Origin: Oceanimonas baumannii
GTDB lineage: Bacteria > Pseudomonadota > Gammaproteobacteria > Enterobacterales > Aeromonadaceae
Direction of reading: 5' to 3'
DNA: 64,000 nt
Assembly: GCF_002245495.1 (NCBI RefSeq)
Contig: NZ_NQJF01000011.1
Location: 78,488 to 142,487, forward strand
Made by a program: the position numbers and the translations under genes. The notes under the pieces were generated by a model that saw only the letters and a list, made by a program, of their open reading frames with translations, searched no databases and had not been told where the DNA came from. Below are positions 28,896 through 39,500 of this stretch, piece by piece. Position 1 is the first letter of the stretch. Every line of letters begins with the position of its first letter.

Positions 28896-29609
28896 TTACA
28901 GCGCCACCGCCCGGCCGATAAACTGAATGGGCCCGGTCGGCAGCCCGGTCGGCGACCCACCGGGCTGCTCCAGGGTCAGCTCAAACAGCTGGTTGGGGGC
29001 CAACGGGGGCAATTTATCCAGGGTAGCCCGCAGCGGCTGCCCGGGTTCCACCAACCCCAATGATACCGGCTTTGGCCAGTCCTCTCCTTTTGTCCAGAAC
29101 TGCAGCACCCGGTCCGCCGGTACCGTCACTGCCGCCAGCGGAGTCAGCTGCACCTCGCTGGTATCACTGGCCCTGACCAGCCAGCCCGGGGTCTGCTGCT
29201 CCGGTGCCACCAGCACCACAACATAGCGCGGCTCTGCCGAAGGCGGCAGCCACAACAACACCGCAAGCAACGCACAGGCGGCAAGACTGGCCACACTCAC
29301 GCCCTGCCAGAGCAAGGGCCGACGCCACCAGGGTGGCCGCCGGCCAGCCAGTTGCAACGGCTCCAGTGCATCCAGGCTGCGCTCCACCCGGGGCCACAGC
29401 CGGGCCGATGGCTCCCGGGACTCTGCCAGCGCCGTGAGCGGGTGTAACCGCTCCTCCCACTGCGCTACCGCATGCTGCAGCGCGACATCGCCCCGCAACC
29501 GCAGCTCCAGCTGTTTCCGTTCAGCGGCAGACAGGGTGCCCAACACATATTCCCCGGCCAGCGCATAGATGGCCGGATCTGAACGACTCTTCTCCCTCAT
29601 GACATGCAC
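28896..29609 (-). CDS. Anti-sigma factor, RskA type
   Basis: A 237-residue membrane protein. The cytoplasmic N-terminal anti-sigma segment (YALAGEYVLGTLSAAERKQL) is followed by one membrane helix near residues 105-125 (SLAACALLAVLLWLPP) and a periplasmic RskA-type C-terminal domain. It should sequester the ECF sigma factor encoded just upstream, with which it overlaps by 13 bases. Confidence 0.87.
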   Translation of the reverse strand: MHVMREKSRSDPAIYALAGEYVLGTLSAAERKQLELRLRGDVALQHAVAQWEERLHPLTALAESREPSARLWPRVERSLDALEPLQLAGRRPPWWRRPLLWQGVSVASLAACALLAVLLWLPPSAEPRYVVVLVAPEQQTPGWLVRASDTSEVQLTPLAAVTVPADRVLQFWTKGEDWPKPVSLGLVEPGQPLRATLDKLPPLAPNQLFELTLEQPGGSPTGLPTGPIQFIGRAVAL

Positions 29610-30163
29610 TCCCTGAGCGTTGCCAGGCCACGCCGGATCCAGGCCTTGATGGTACCGAGGGGAGCCCCCAGACGGGCGGCAATTTCATGGTGGGTACAGC
29701 CGTCCATATAGGCGTGAAGAATGCAGTTGCGCCGCTCGGGTTCCAGCGTGCCCAGACAGTGCTCAACCCGGGCACCGTATTCTTCCCAAGTGGCATTGCC
29801 CTGACGTTGTTGCCAGTGTTCAAATGAACGGTGAGCATCCATCAGCTCGGTCTGCTCTGTTTCCATGCTCTGTTCCCGGCCCCGGTTACGCACCGTATTC
29901 AGGGCCAGATGCCGCGCCACACTGTATATCCAGCCCCGGGCTGAGCCCCGAGCCGGATCAAAAGTGCCGGCTCGCAGCCAGATGTTGATCAGCGCATCAT
30001 GCACAATGTCTTCCGCCAGCGCATGGTCGCGTACAATGCGCATGACCACCCCGAGCAAGCGGGCGCCTTCGCACTGGTAGAGCCGGTGCAGGGCACTGCG
30101 TTCACCCCGGGCGCAAGCAGCCAGCAAGCACTGATAATCCGTATCTGCCATTGATGAACTCAT
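29597..30163 (-). CDS. ECF-family RNA polymerase sigma factor
   Basis: About 188 residues with sigma region 2 (HALAEDIVHDALINIWLRAG, then GWIYSVARHLALNTVRNRGRE) and region 4 (LGTLEPERRNCILHAYMDG, then EIAARLGAPLGTIKAWIRRG). It resembles SigK/RpoE-type extracytoplasmic-function factors paired with RskA anti-sigma proteins. The start could be ATG 30163 or 30151; neither has a strong ribosome binding site. Confidence 0.9.
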   Translation of the reverse strand: MSSSMADTDYQCLLAACARGERSALHRLYQCEGARLLGVVMRIVRDHALAEDIVHDALINIWLRAGTFDPARGSARGWIYSVARHLALNTVRNRGREQSMETEQTELMDAHRSFEHWQQRQGNATWEEYGARVEHCLGTLEPERRNCILHAYMDGCTHHEIAARLGAPLGTIKAWIRRGLATLRECMS

Positions 30164-30281
30164 GGGGAGACACCGTCCAAAAGTAGTCAAACGAAACCAT
30201 ATTCAGTTTCAAGCTTAGACCATGACTGACGGACGGTGCTGAATATTACTGTTTCCCCTGAGCCTGGCTGTGTTCCCCGCC

Positions 30282-30806
30282 TCAGCCGGCTTTCCAGAAC
30301 AGGTAGTCGGCCTGATACTGTACAATTTGCCGCTCACCCTTGTTGTCCTTGCCACAGCTCATGACCGGTGCCGTTCCGCCTTGGGTATCCAGTCGTTGAA
30401 TGTAGGTTACTCCCGTCATGGCTCCCTTGCCCTCGGCAGGGTTGGCCTTGACCAGCTGGAAGGGAATATTGCCCTCTCCGCCCGGTGCCACCGCCATCTG
30501 GGTACCGGTCACACTGGAGCCATCCGTTGCCTGCCAGGTAGCTGGTGGCCCGAAGTAGCGGCCTACCTCGGTATCACTGCCGTCTTTCAGCACCGCATCC
30601 GGGCCCATAAATACCCAGGCCATCTCGCCGGCGGCATCAGCCCTGTCACGACATTCATAAGTAATTTTCCCTACTCCTACGGTTTCCATCGCCACCTTGT
30701 TACCCGCCGGTACCTGCACATTTTCCGGTACAGCAGACCAGGCTGCAGATGAGAACAGAAAGGCCGAGGCCAGTATCGGGGTGATGTTGCGGTTAATGTT
30801 GTGCAT
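30282..30806 (-). CDS. Secreted DUF3455 protein
   Basis: A 174-residue protein with a signal peptide (ITPILASAFLFSSAAWS, cut near AWSA-VPENV). The mature domain resembles DUF3455: YECRDRADAAGEMAWVFMGPDA early, and YIQRLDTQGGTAPVMSCG with the second Cys later. Function unknown. ATG 30806 has AAGGAG 7 bases upstream. It lies immediately upstream of the ECF sigma gene on the same strand and is a likely target or founding member of that regulon (inference). Confidence 0.82.
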   Translation of the reverse strand: MHNINRNITPILASAFLFSSAAWSAVPENVQVPAGNKVAMETVGVGKITYECRDRADAAGEMAWVFMGPDAVLKDGSDTEVGRYFGPPATWQATDGSSVTGTQMAVAPGGEGNIPFQLVKANPAEGKGAMTGVTYIQRLDTQGGTAPVMSCGKDNKGERQIVQYQADYLFWKAG

Positions 30807-30835
30807 GTCATTGCTCCTTGTGACAGAAATATCGT

Positions 30836-30855
30836 GTGTGGCAACGTGGCCACAC
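30836..30855. promoter_or_regulatory. Inverted repeat upstream of the DUF3455 gene
   Basis: Perfect 7-bp arms GTGTGGC/GCCACAC separated by 6 bases, 30 bases before the DUF3455 start codon and downstream of recD. It is a candidate operator. Confidence 0.4.
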
Positions 30856-30907
30856 AGGTAATACCCGCCACCTCCTGCTCTGGATGCACCCAGGCACAAA
30901 AAATTTT

Positions 30908-32911
30908 TCACCCCTGTTGCTGCAGGGTTTCCAGCAGGCCGCTGCGCCGTTCTACCCGACGCCCGATGGCCTGCTCAAATACACCCTGACCGGTCTCCAG
31001 CAGGGTAAACCAGTCCCTGGCCCGGGTAATGCCGGTATACAGCAGCTCCTTGGTCAGGATCGGATTCAGCACGTGCGGCAATATCAGTGCGGTATGCGCA
31101 AACTCCGAGCCCTGAGATTTGTGTACCGTCATGGCAAACACGGTTTCCACGTCACTGAGCCGGCTTGGCAACACAAAACGCAGCCCGTCGCTGCCGTCGT
31201 TGCGGGGGAACGCCACCCGCAGCACGGTGCGGCCATCACCTTCCGGCAGGCGCAGGGCAATGCCAATGTCGCCGTTCATCAGCCCCAAGCCGTAATCGTT
31301 ACGGGTAACCAGTACCGGCCGCCCCTCATACCAGCCTTCTTCTGCTTCCAGCAGGCCGCGCCGGTGCAGCAGGCCGGCAATACGCTGGTTCAGTCCTTCA
31401 ACGCCCCAGGGACCACGCCGTACCGCGCACAACAGCCGAAACCGGTCAAAGGCCGTCAGTACCCTGCCGGCCCACTGATGCCAGGCAGTATCATCAAAGG
31501 CAGTGCCAGTTGCCGGTCGTTCACCGTGCAGCTGCGTCAGGTAATCACCGTAGCCTGCCGCTGCACCGCGTCCCTGATGCAGTAACCGGTTAAGCGCCCT
31601 GTCCTGCTCGCCTCTGACGCGCACCGAGGCCACCTCGTCAAACCGCTGCAATTGCTCCCGGGCCAGGGCGGGCTGCTGACCATTGACCGCCTCGGCCAGC
31701 CGGCCAATGCCAGAGCCACCGGCAAAACGACGGGAGTAACGCAGCATCAGCACCCGCTGAGCCAGTGCATGACGGCCGGGCTCACCGGGCACCAGAGACG
31801 GATGTGCCACCCGTTCCCCACTGACCTGCTCCAGCCAGGCCAGCCGCTCAGGGGTATACAGGCCCTGCTCGGCGTAACAGCATAAATCTCCCAGCAGGGC
31901 CCCCGCCTCCACCGAAGCCAGCTGATCCTTGTCGCCCAGCATCAGCAGCCGGGCATGGCTCGGCAGCGCCATCAGCAGACTATGCATCATTTCCAGATCG
32001 ATCATCGAAGCTTCATCCACCACCAGCACATCCAGCGGTAACGGATTACCGGCATGATGACGGAAGTGGCGGCTGCCCGGCAGACTGCCCAGTAACCGGT
32101 GCAGAGTACTCACCTCCGCGGGAATATGCGCACGCACACGCTCGTCTACCGGTAATGAGGCCACCTGAGCGCCAATTGACTCGGTCAGCCGGGCTGCCGC
32201 CTTACCGGTAGGGGCCGCCAGCCGGATCCGCAGTGGCTGCTCGGCGGTGCTTTGCAACAGTGCCAGCAACCGCACCACCGTGGTGGTCTTACCGGTGCCC
32301 GGCCCGCCGGTGATCAGGGTAAAGCCGCTGCTCACTGCCAGCGCGCAGGCCAGCTTCTGCCAGTCAGTCTGGCGCACGCCATCCAGCATTAATGGCTCAG
32401 GAAACAACCGCTCCAGCCAGCAGTGCAGATCGGCAGGCACCGTCCGGTCATCATCAATACGGGTGCTCAATGCCCGGGCTACCCCTTGTTCATAACGCCA
32501 GTAACGCCGCAGATACAGCCGCTCACCTTTCAGCACCAGCGGCCGGTCCGGCTCACCCGCTGCGGCCACCAGGGCACTGTCCGCCAGTGCCGCCAGCCAG
32601 CTTTCAAGGTTCAGATCCGCCAGCTGCGTTGACGGCAGCCAGGCATCCGCCAGCCCGTCTTCCCCTTCCGGCGGCAGCGACAGGGCAAAGTCGGGCTCGG
32701 CCAGGGTCGCCGCCAGATCCAGACAGACATGACCATGGCCCAGCTGATGGCTGGCCAGTGCCGCCGCCAGCAGCACCCGGGCATCCGTCTGCGGTACCTG
32801 CTCCGCCAGGAAATGCGTCAACGCCTGGTCCAGCGGCCGCAACCAGCCCAGGGTCACCCAGTGCTCCAGCAGCTCAAGCAAGCCGGACGGTGTGGTCTCC
32901 GTGGTGATCAT
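30908..32911 (-). CDS. recD: Exodeoxyribonuclease V, alpha subunit
   Basis: RecD is the 5'-3' helicase of RecBCD. The 667-residue protein has an N-terminal interaction domain, Walker A GGPGTGKTTTV near residue 207, the DEAS motif (VVDEASMIDL), and the C-terminal UvrD-like motif TVHKSQGSEF and GITRARD. It overlaps recB by 4 bases (ATGA), implying translational coupling. Confidence 0.95.
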   Translation of the reverse strand: MITTETTPSGLLELLEHWVTLGWLRPLDQALTHFLAEQVPQTDARVLLAAALASHQLGHGHVCLDLAATLAEPDFALSLPPEGEDGLADAWLPSTQLADLNLESWLAALADSALVAAAGEPDRPLVLKGERLYLRRYWRYEQGVARALSTRIDDDRTVPADLHCWLERLFPEPLMLDGVRQTDWQKLACALAVSSGFTLITGGPGTGKTTTVVRLLALLQSTAEQPLRIRLAAPTGKAAARLTESIGAQVASLPVDERVRAHIPAEVSTLHRLLGSLPGSRHFRHHAGNPLPLDVLVVDEASMIDLEMMHSLLMALPSHARLLMLGDKDQLASVEAGALLGDLCCYAEQGLYTPERLAWLEQVSGERVAHPSLVPGEPGRHALAQRVLMLRYSRRFAGGSGIGRLAEAVNGQQPALAREQLQRFDEVASVRVRGEQDRALNRLLHQGRGAAAGYGDYLTQLHGERPATGTAFDDTAWHQWAGRVLTAFDRFRLLCAVRRGPWGVEGLNQRIAGLLHRRGLLEAEEGWYEGRPVLVTRNDYGLGLMNGDIGIALRLPEGDGRTVLRVAFPRNDGSDGLRFVLPSRLSDVETVFAMTVHKSQGSEFAHTALILPHVLNPILTKELLYTGITRARDWFTLLETGQGVFEQAIGRRVERRSGLLETLQQQG

Positions 32912-35900
32912 GCCTGCATCTCCTCGTGTTGGTCGCCATCAAACAGTGCATTCAGGGTTTCTATCAGCATCCGGGGAGGTCTATCAAACCAGCCGGCCCC
33001 GGGACAGCGGATAAAGGCATAGAGCGCACCGCCCATGTGGGTGTCGTAATCATAATCGGGCAAGCGCAGCAGCAGTTGCCGGTGTAACGCCAGTACATAC
33101 AGCACATACTGCAGATCGTAACGATGCCGGATCACCTGCTCCACCATGGCGGCCTGGGTATAGTCCGCATCATCCGGCCCCAGCCAGTTCGATTTATAGT
33201 CCACCACGTAGTAACGGCCTTCATGTTCAAACACCAGATCGATAAAGCCCTTGAGCATGCCGTTCAGCCGTCCGGAGGCCAGTGCTGGCCGCTCCCGATC
33301 CGGAAGAATATGACGTCGTACCAGCGCATCCAGCTCGGCAATGCGTACCTGGCTGACTTCCAGCCAGAATTCCATTTCCGGCTGAAAACAATCGAGCTGC
33401 CGCAGCGCCGGCCCCTGTTCAAACAAAGGCGTGGCCAGCAGTCCCTGCAGCCAGCCGGCAAGGGGATCCGCCCACTCATCCATGCCCCGTAACTGGCAGC
33501 GACGGGCCAGCTGACTCGCCAGCTCATCCGGCTGCTCCGTCAGGGCCAGCTCCAGCAGGCCGTGCAGGAAGGTTCCCGCCGCCGGCCCTCTGGGAAAACG
33601 GTGCAGGCCCGGTGCTTCATCAGGCCGTAACGGCGTAAAGGGGCGCTCGGTATTGTCATCACCGCTTTTACCCGTCTCTGGCCGCTCCGGCGAGGCATCA
33701 TCAAAGCGCCGGCCGGCATCATCCCGGCTGAGCAGCGCACTGTATGAGGCAATCCACCAGTGTTCTGCCGCCGCACGAAGCGGCGTGCTCCACATCGGTG
33801 CCGGGGGCGCACTCTGTCCGGCCAGCAGCTGCGTATCATTCGCTTCCGGAGCCGGGCACAGTGCCGTATGTTCGCTTGCCAGCGGCTGCAGCCAGTCCTG
33901 TAAATTCCCCTGCAGTACCGCACCGCCACCCAGCAAGCGACCCAGGGCGGAATCGTGCAGACGTGAAGCTTTACCATTACCCACGGCAATATCGGCCAGT
34001 CCCAGCCAGCAAGCATAACGGGCACGGGTAAGGGCCACGTACAGCAGCCGCAGATCTTCCCCCAACCGCTCGCGCTCGGCCTGTGCCTTCTGCTCCTCTG
34101 TCGGGGTCAGCACCAGGCGCTTGCGGCCGTTTTCATGCAACTGCACCGCACTGCCTTTGGCCCCACTTTCTCTGAACGAACAGATAAACGGCAGGAATAC
34201 CAGCGGATATTCCAGCCCCTTGGATTTATGAATGGTCACCACCCGCACCAGATCCGCATCACTTTCCAGCCGCAATACCTGTTCATCGGCGGCCTGACGT
34301 TCGCCGTGAATGCAGTCGGCCAGATAACGGATCAGCGCCTGCTCACCATCCAGACCAGTGGCGGCCTGCTGCATCAGCTCCGCCAGATGCAGTATATTGG
34401 TGAGGCTGCGTTCGCCTTCCGTGCCTCGCAACAATCGCGCCGGCAACTCAAAATCGTGCAGCAGCCGGTGCACCATGGGCAGTACCCCCTGACGCTGCCA
34501 GATCCGGCGATACGCCAGGAACTGCATACCTCTGTCTTCCCAATGGCGCTCATCCTGATTCAGCCGTTCCAGCTCGGACAGGCTCAGCCCCAGTGTGGCA
34601 GTGGCCAGCGCCGCCCTGAGCCGGTCATCCTGGCCGGGCTCGGCGCACGCCTGCAGCCAGAACAGCAGATCACCGGCTTCAGGACTGGCAAATACCGAGT
34701 CCTTGTCGGACAGATACACACTGCGTACTCCCCGCTCCGCCAGCGCTTGGCGAATGGCCTGAGCCTCACGAAAACTGCGTACCAGCACCGCCATGTCACT
34801 AGGTTGCACCGGCCTCATCCCCTCGGCGCCGGCAAAGCCGGCCCGGCCTTCACTGCCCAGGCTCAGCAAGTGGGTCATCTGGCTGGCACAGCGTCCGGCC
34901 ATCTGCTCCACATAGGCACCGCCCGAAAACGGCTTACCATCCTCACTGTCAAGCTGCCACAGCACCAGTGCCGGCCCGGGGGCGTGGTCACACTGCCATT
35001 GTTGATCACGGCCCCGGGCCTGCACCGGCACAAAGGGCAAAGGGTTGTTACCGTTTTCACGGAACAAAAAGGCCCCGTCGGCATGCGCTTCGGCCCGCTC
35101 AAACAGCTGGTTAACCGCCGAGACCATGGCCGAGGATGAACGAAAGTTGGTATCCAGGGTGTAATGCCGGTCTGCGGTCGCAGCCCGGGCGGCAAGGTAG
35201 GTATAAATATCGGCACCGCGGAAGGCGTAAATAGCCTGCTTGGGATCACCGATCATAAACAGACCACTGTCGCGCCGGTTCTCCGCCACCCGGTAAATGG
35301 TGTCAAAAATGCGGAACTGCAGCGGATCCGTATCCTGAAATTCATCGATCAGCGCCACCGGAAACTGCTGGCGGATAACGTCTGCCAGATGCGGACCATT
35401 CTCTCCCGCCAGCGCATCATCGAGCCGGGAAAGCATGTCGTCAAAGCCCATCTCGGCCCGCCGGCGCTTTTCCAGCTCAAAATGCCGGTGCACATTCGCC
35501 GCGGCATGGCGCAGCGGCGCTTCCAGCGGGGCAGCCAGCGCCGCCAGCTGCGCCGGCAGCGTGTGCATGGCCGCAAAGGCAGGGTGAACAGGTGCATCGG
35601 CGCTGTCTTTCCAGGCTTCCGTGATCCCGTCCGGGGTGAGGCGATAAACCGCAGCCTCACTCAGGGTCAGTTCAATGGCATCGCTGCCGAGCCAGGCCCG
35701 GATGGCCGCCAGCCAGCCGTCCGTACGTTTGGCCTGCAGCCATTTGCCGTGCACCTGTTTGGCGGCAATGGCCGATTGCAGCAGATGCTCAATCTCATCC
35801 ACCCAGGCTACCCAGGGAGCCTTCAGCTCCTGCAACTGGGCTTCACGCTCGTTCAGGCTTTGCGTCAGCAGCTCCCCCAGTCCGCCTTCGGCCCCGTCCG

Positions 35901-36510
35901 CCTCACTCAGCAGCGGCCTCAGCTTAGGCAACAGCGCGTCCGGCGTCTGCCAGTGTGCCAGCACCCAGTCCAGTGCCGCCCCGTCCAGGCAATAACACTG
36001 ACGACGCCAGTAGTCCCGTACCACGTCGGCCAGCAGCTCACTGTGGTCGGTCTGCAGGGTCTGGGTAAACAAGCTGCCGCTGTCAAAGGCGTGCTCCCGC
36101 AACATGCGCTGGCACCAGCCATGAATGGTGGACACCGCAGCCTCATCCATCCACTGAGCCGCAATATCAAGACGATAAGCACAGCCGGGCCACTGTTCAG
36201 GGGGAACTTCATCCCGCAGGGCAGCCAGCAGATCATCACCGCCGGCTTCACCGCGAAACACCGCCGCCGCTTCCACCAGCCGGCTGCGAATGCGATCCCG
36301 CAGCTCCTGAGTGGCGGCATCGGTAAAGGTTACCACCAGAATTTCCGGCGGCAGCAGCTCGCGGGCAAAGCCCTGCTCGCCGCCATGCCCCAGTACCAGC
36401 CGCAAATACAGCGCCGAAATAGTAAAGGTTTTGCCAGTGCCGGCACTGGCCTCAATCAGCCTGCTGCCATACAGCGGGAAGGTCAGTGCCAGCGGACGTG
36501 TTGCACTCAT
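32908..36510 (-). CDS. recB: Exodeoxyribonuclease V, beta subunit
   Basis: RecB is the 3'-5' helicase and nuclease of RecBCD. The 1,200-residue protein has Walker A EASAGTGKTFTI near the N-terminus, helicase motif II ALIDEFQDTDPLQFRIFD, motif VI LYVALTRARYACWL, and the C-terminal nuclease catalytic core GFIDLVFEHEG with VDYKSN. Length is close to E. coli RecB (1,180). It is coupled by 4-base overlaps to recC upstream and recD downstream. Confidence 0.97.
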   Translation of the reverse strand: MSATRPLALTFPLYGSRLIEASAGTGKTFTISALYLRLVLGHGGEQGFARELLPPEILVVTFTDAATQELRDRIRSRLVEAAAVFRGEAGGDDLLAALRDEVPPEQWPGCAYRLDIAAQWMDEAAVSTIHGWCQRMLREHAFDSGSLFTQTLQTDHSELLADVVRDYWRRQCYCLDGAALDWVLAHWQTPDALLPKLRPLLSEADGAEGGLGELLTQSLNEREAQLQELKAPWVAWVDEIEHLLQSAIAAKQVHGKWLQAKRTDGWLAAIRAWLGSDAIELTLSEAAVYRLTPDGITEAWKDSADAPVHPAFAAMHTLPAQLAALAAPLEAPLRHAAANVHRHFELEKRRRAEMGFDDMLSRLDDALAGENGPHLADVIRQQFPVALIDEFQDTDPLQFRIFDTIYRVAENRRDSGLFMIGDPKQAIYAFRGADIYTYLAARAATADRHYTLDTNFRSSSAMVSAVNQLFERAEAHADGAFLFRENGNNPLPFVPVQARGRDQQWQCDHAPGPALVLWQLDSEDGKPFSGGAYVEQMAGRCASQMTHLLSLGSEGRAGFAGAEGMRPVQPSDMAVLVRSFREAQAIRQALAERGVRSVYLSDKDSVFASPEAGDLLFWLQACAEPGQDDRLRAALATATLGLSLSELERLNQDERHWEDRGMQFLAYRRIWQRQGVLPMVHRLLHDFELPARLLRGTEGERSLTNILHLAELMQQAATGLDGEQALIRYLADCIHGERQAADEQVLRLESDADLVRVVTIHKSKGLEYPLVFLPFICSFRESGAKGSAVQLHENGRKRLVLTPTEEQKAQAERERLGEDLRLLYVALTRARYACWLGLADIAVGNGKASRLHDSALGRLLGGGAVLQGNLQDWLQPLASEHTALCPAPEANDTQLLAGQSAPPAPMWSTPLRAAAEHWWIASYSALLSRDDAGRRFDDASPERPETGKSGDDNTERPFTPLRPDEAPGLHRFPRGPAAGTFLHGLLELALTEQPDELASQLARRCQLRGMDEWADPLAGWLQGLLATPLFEQGPALRQLDCFQPEMEFWLEVSQVRIAELDALVRRHILPDRERPALASGRLNGMLKGFIDLVFEHEGRYYVVDYKSNWLGPDDADYTQAAMVEQVIRHRYDLQYVLYVLALHRQLLLRLPDYDYDTHMGGALYAFIRCPGAGWFDRPPRMLIETLNALFDGDQHEEMQA

Positions 36511-39500
36511 GATAATGCCTCCTGAGGCAGCGGCTGCGGGCCATGCTCCAGCAACGGCCGGTATAACCGTTCGCTGAAAAGGACAAAGGTGCCATCGGCA
36601 TTCAGGCTGTCAAAATCGGGAAACTGCCGCATCAGCACGCCGTTTTCCGCCCGTTCACCCCGGCTGTGATAGCCATCACCTTCATAGGTTTTACGGGCCG
36701 CCGGCAAGACGTTGGCCTCATGGGATTGTTCGAGTGCGCTGAAGGCGGTTTTCAGGGCCACCGGCAACGGGGCTGTCATGCCTTGCTGAAACCCTTCCAG
36801 CCAGTCCTGCACCACGGCCTGAGCCCGCTCTTGCGGGAGGGGGGCACCATGCAGGGTAATGTCTTCGCCTACCAGGTAAAGGCTCAGCTCAATACCGGAG
36901 GCACAGGCCACCACCTGCGCCACAAAAGGCCGCAGCAGGCGGTGCCAGCGCAGGCTTTTACCACTTTGCAGATCGCCGGGTTGCAGCTCAATCAGGGCAA
37001 GCCGGCCATGGCCCTGACACAGCCCGCCCAGCCAGCCTTCCAGCTGCATGCCCTGATGACTGACTGACAGAGGTAGCGGAGAGTCAAGCCGTTCCGGCCA
37101 GAGATGACAAAGGGCATGATAACGTGCCAGCTGTTCCGGCAAGTCAGTCAGCAGCTCGGCTCGCACCCGCTCACCAAAACCGGCCAGAGGCAATCTTCCC
37201 TGCCCCTGCAACCGGCCCGCCGCCCGGCTCAGGGCGTCATGCACATCATCGGCTCCGGCGGCAGCATCGAGCAGCTCTCTTTTAATCACGTAGCGTTCAA
37301 GCCCGTCCAGGGCGAACGGCTCTTCATCCTGTCCGGTGGCCGGGGCCTGCTCCAGCACCACCTTTAACCGGCGGGAAAAAAAGGTGGCCACCGGCTGACG
37401 CAGAAACTGCTGCAGTTGCTCCAGCAACACCGGGCCATCCGCCTGCCACGGCGGCAGTGCCGCATTATGGCTGGCCGTGCCATCCTTGACCTGCACCCAC
37501 TCCCGGGCATAGCTCTTCAGCGGACCGCTTTCCGTAAAATAACGCCGGCTGAACGGCTGTAACGGGTGTTCTGTGGTAATGGCTTCCAGCAGGCTGGCAC
37601 CGCTTTGCAACTGCCAGCCTGCCAGATGATCCCGCAGCTGGCCCACCAGCACCGACGGCGGTCGCTCGGTGTTATCGCGAATACTGCGGCCCACCCAGCT
37701 GATATACAGCCCATCCCGGGCCGAGAGCAGTGCTTCCAGCATCAGGTAACGATCATCCTCCCGGCGGGAGCGATCCCCGGGACGGTAATCCCCGGCCATC
37801 AGATCGAAATCAAGCGGCGTCACGCTGCGGGGATAGTCGCCATCATTCATGCCCAGCAGGCACACCCGGCGAAACGGAATGGCCCGCATGGGCATCAGGG
37901 TACAGAAATTAACCGCCCCGGCCAGAAAACGCTGGCTGAGGCGTCCCTGATCCACCCCGCCCAGCCATGCTTCCCGTACCACGGTCAATGGCAAGGGCTC
38001 GGTAAGATCCACGCCGGCACACAATGCCTGCCACTGCTCCAGCGCATCGGTCAGGCCGGCCACCAGCGCTTGTTCGTGGTCGTTATCGGGCTCAAAAAAA
38101 CGGGCCATCAGCTCATGCAGACGTAATGCCCAGTCGGGAGCCGATACCGCCTCGGTCAGGCTGTCGTGCAAGGTATCAATGGCATTAAGCAGGTTTACCA
38201 ACGGACCTATCATGGCTGCATCCAGTCCGCCGATTTCATCATACGGCTCAATACCGGCCCAGGCGTCCCCGGTGCCCACGGCATAACCCAGCAGCATGCG
38301 CCGCAAGCCAAAGCGCCAGGTGTTTTGCTCCAGCTCGGCGGGCAGGCCGAGGGCGGCCCGCCGACGGGCATCCAGCCCCCAGCGCACCCCGGCTCCCTCT
38401 ATCCAGCGGCGCAGCACCGGCAGATCCGCCTCCTTAATCCCGAAACGCCGGCGCAGTGCGGCCACATCCAGCAGATCCAGTACTTCGCTGACCGGCAGCC
38501 GACTGTCGGGCAAACGCAGCAAATGCTCCAGCGCAATCAGCAGCGGCTCACTGCCCCGGCTGCCCTGATCCGCCAGGGTAAAGGGGATAAAACGATCATC
38601 GTCCCGCTCATATTGACCAAACACCGCCTGAATATGGGGCGTATAAACGTTGACATCGGGCACCATCACAATGATATCCCGGGGACGAAGGGTCGGGTCT
38701 GCCGAGAATCGCGCCAGCAGTTGATCGTGCAGTATTTCCACTTCCCGCTGGGGACTGTGGCCAATATGAAACTCAATGCTGAGCTGCGCTTCAGTCAGCG
38801 CCGGCCAGTGCTCGCGACTTTCCGCCGATGGTCGCAGATGAAGCATGTCATCCTGCAACTGACCCAACAGGTGAGCGGTGTTGCCATCGTCAAACAAATC
38901 GATGCGACTGCCAATGGCATTAAAACGGGCACGGTAGCTGTCAGGGTCGTCCAGACTGTCGAGCAGGTTGATGTAATCCCGCCCCTGTTTGCCCCAGGCC
39001 GCCAGCAAGGGATGAGCATGCTGGTGCAATTGTGCATCGCTGAGCCCCGGAGGCTGACCGGCCTTGCGGGCATGACGGCGATACTGATGACGCAGCAGAT
39101 CCTGATCCGGCACAATGTCGCCCCAATGATGCTGACAGGGATTGTGCACACACAACAGCACCTGAGTGAAACGGGCCATGGCGGCCAGCGCCTCCAGGGT
39201 CTGCGCCGGCAGTGAGGAAATACCGAACACCACCACCCGGCGCGGCAATCCGGCTGGACGCTGTTCGCTTGCGCGCATATGCGCCACAAAACGCGGATGA
39301 ACCCCGGCCCGGCTGCCCGCCAGCTCCTGCTCGCCCACATCATTCAGCAAGGTCCGCCACAACGCCGGCTGCCACAGCACACTGTCATGCAGTGGCTGCT
39401 CGCCTCGCCGGCCGTGGATCATCACGTCCTTTCCGTCTGCCCAGGCAGACAGCCAGTCGGCCCGGTAAACCTGATACTGATCAAACAGATCCGCCAGCCG

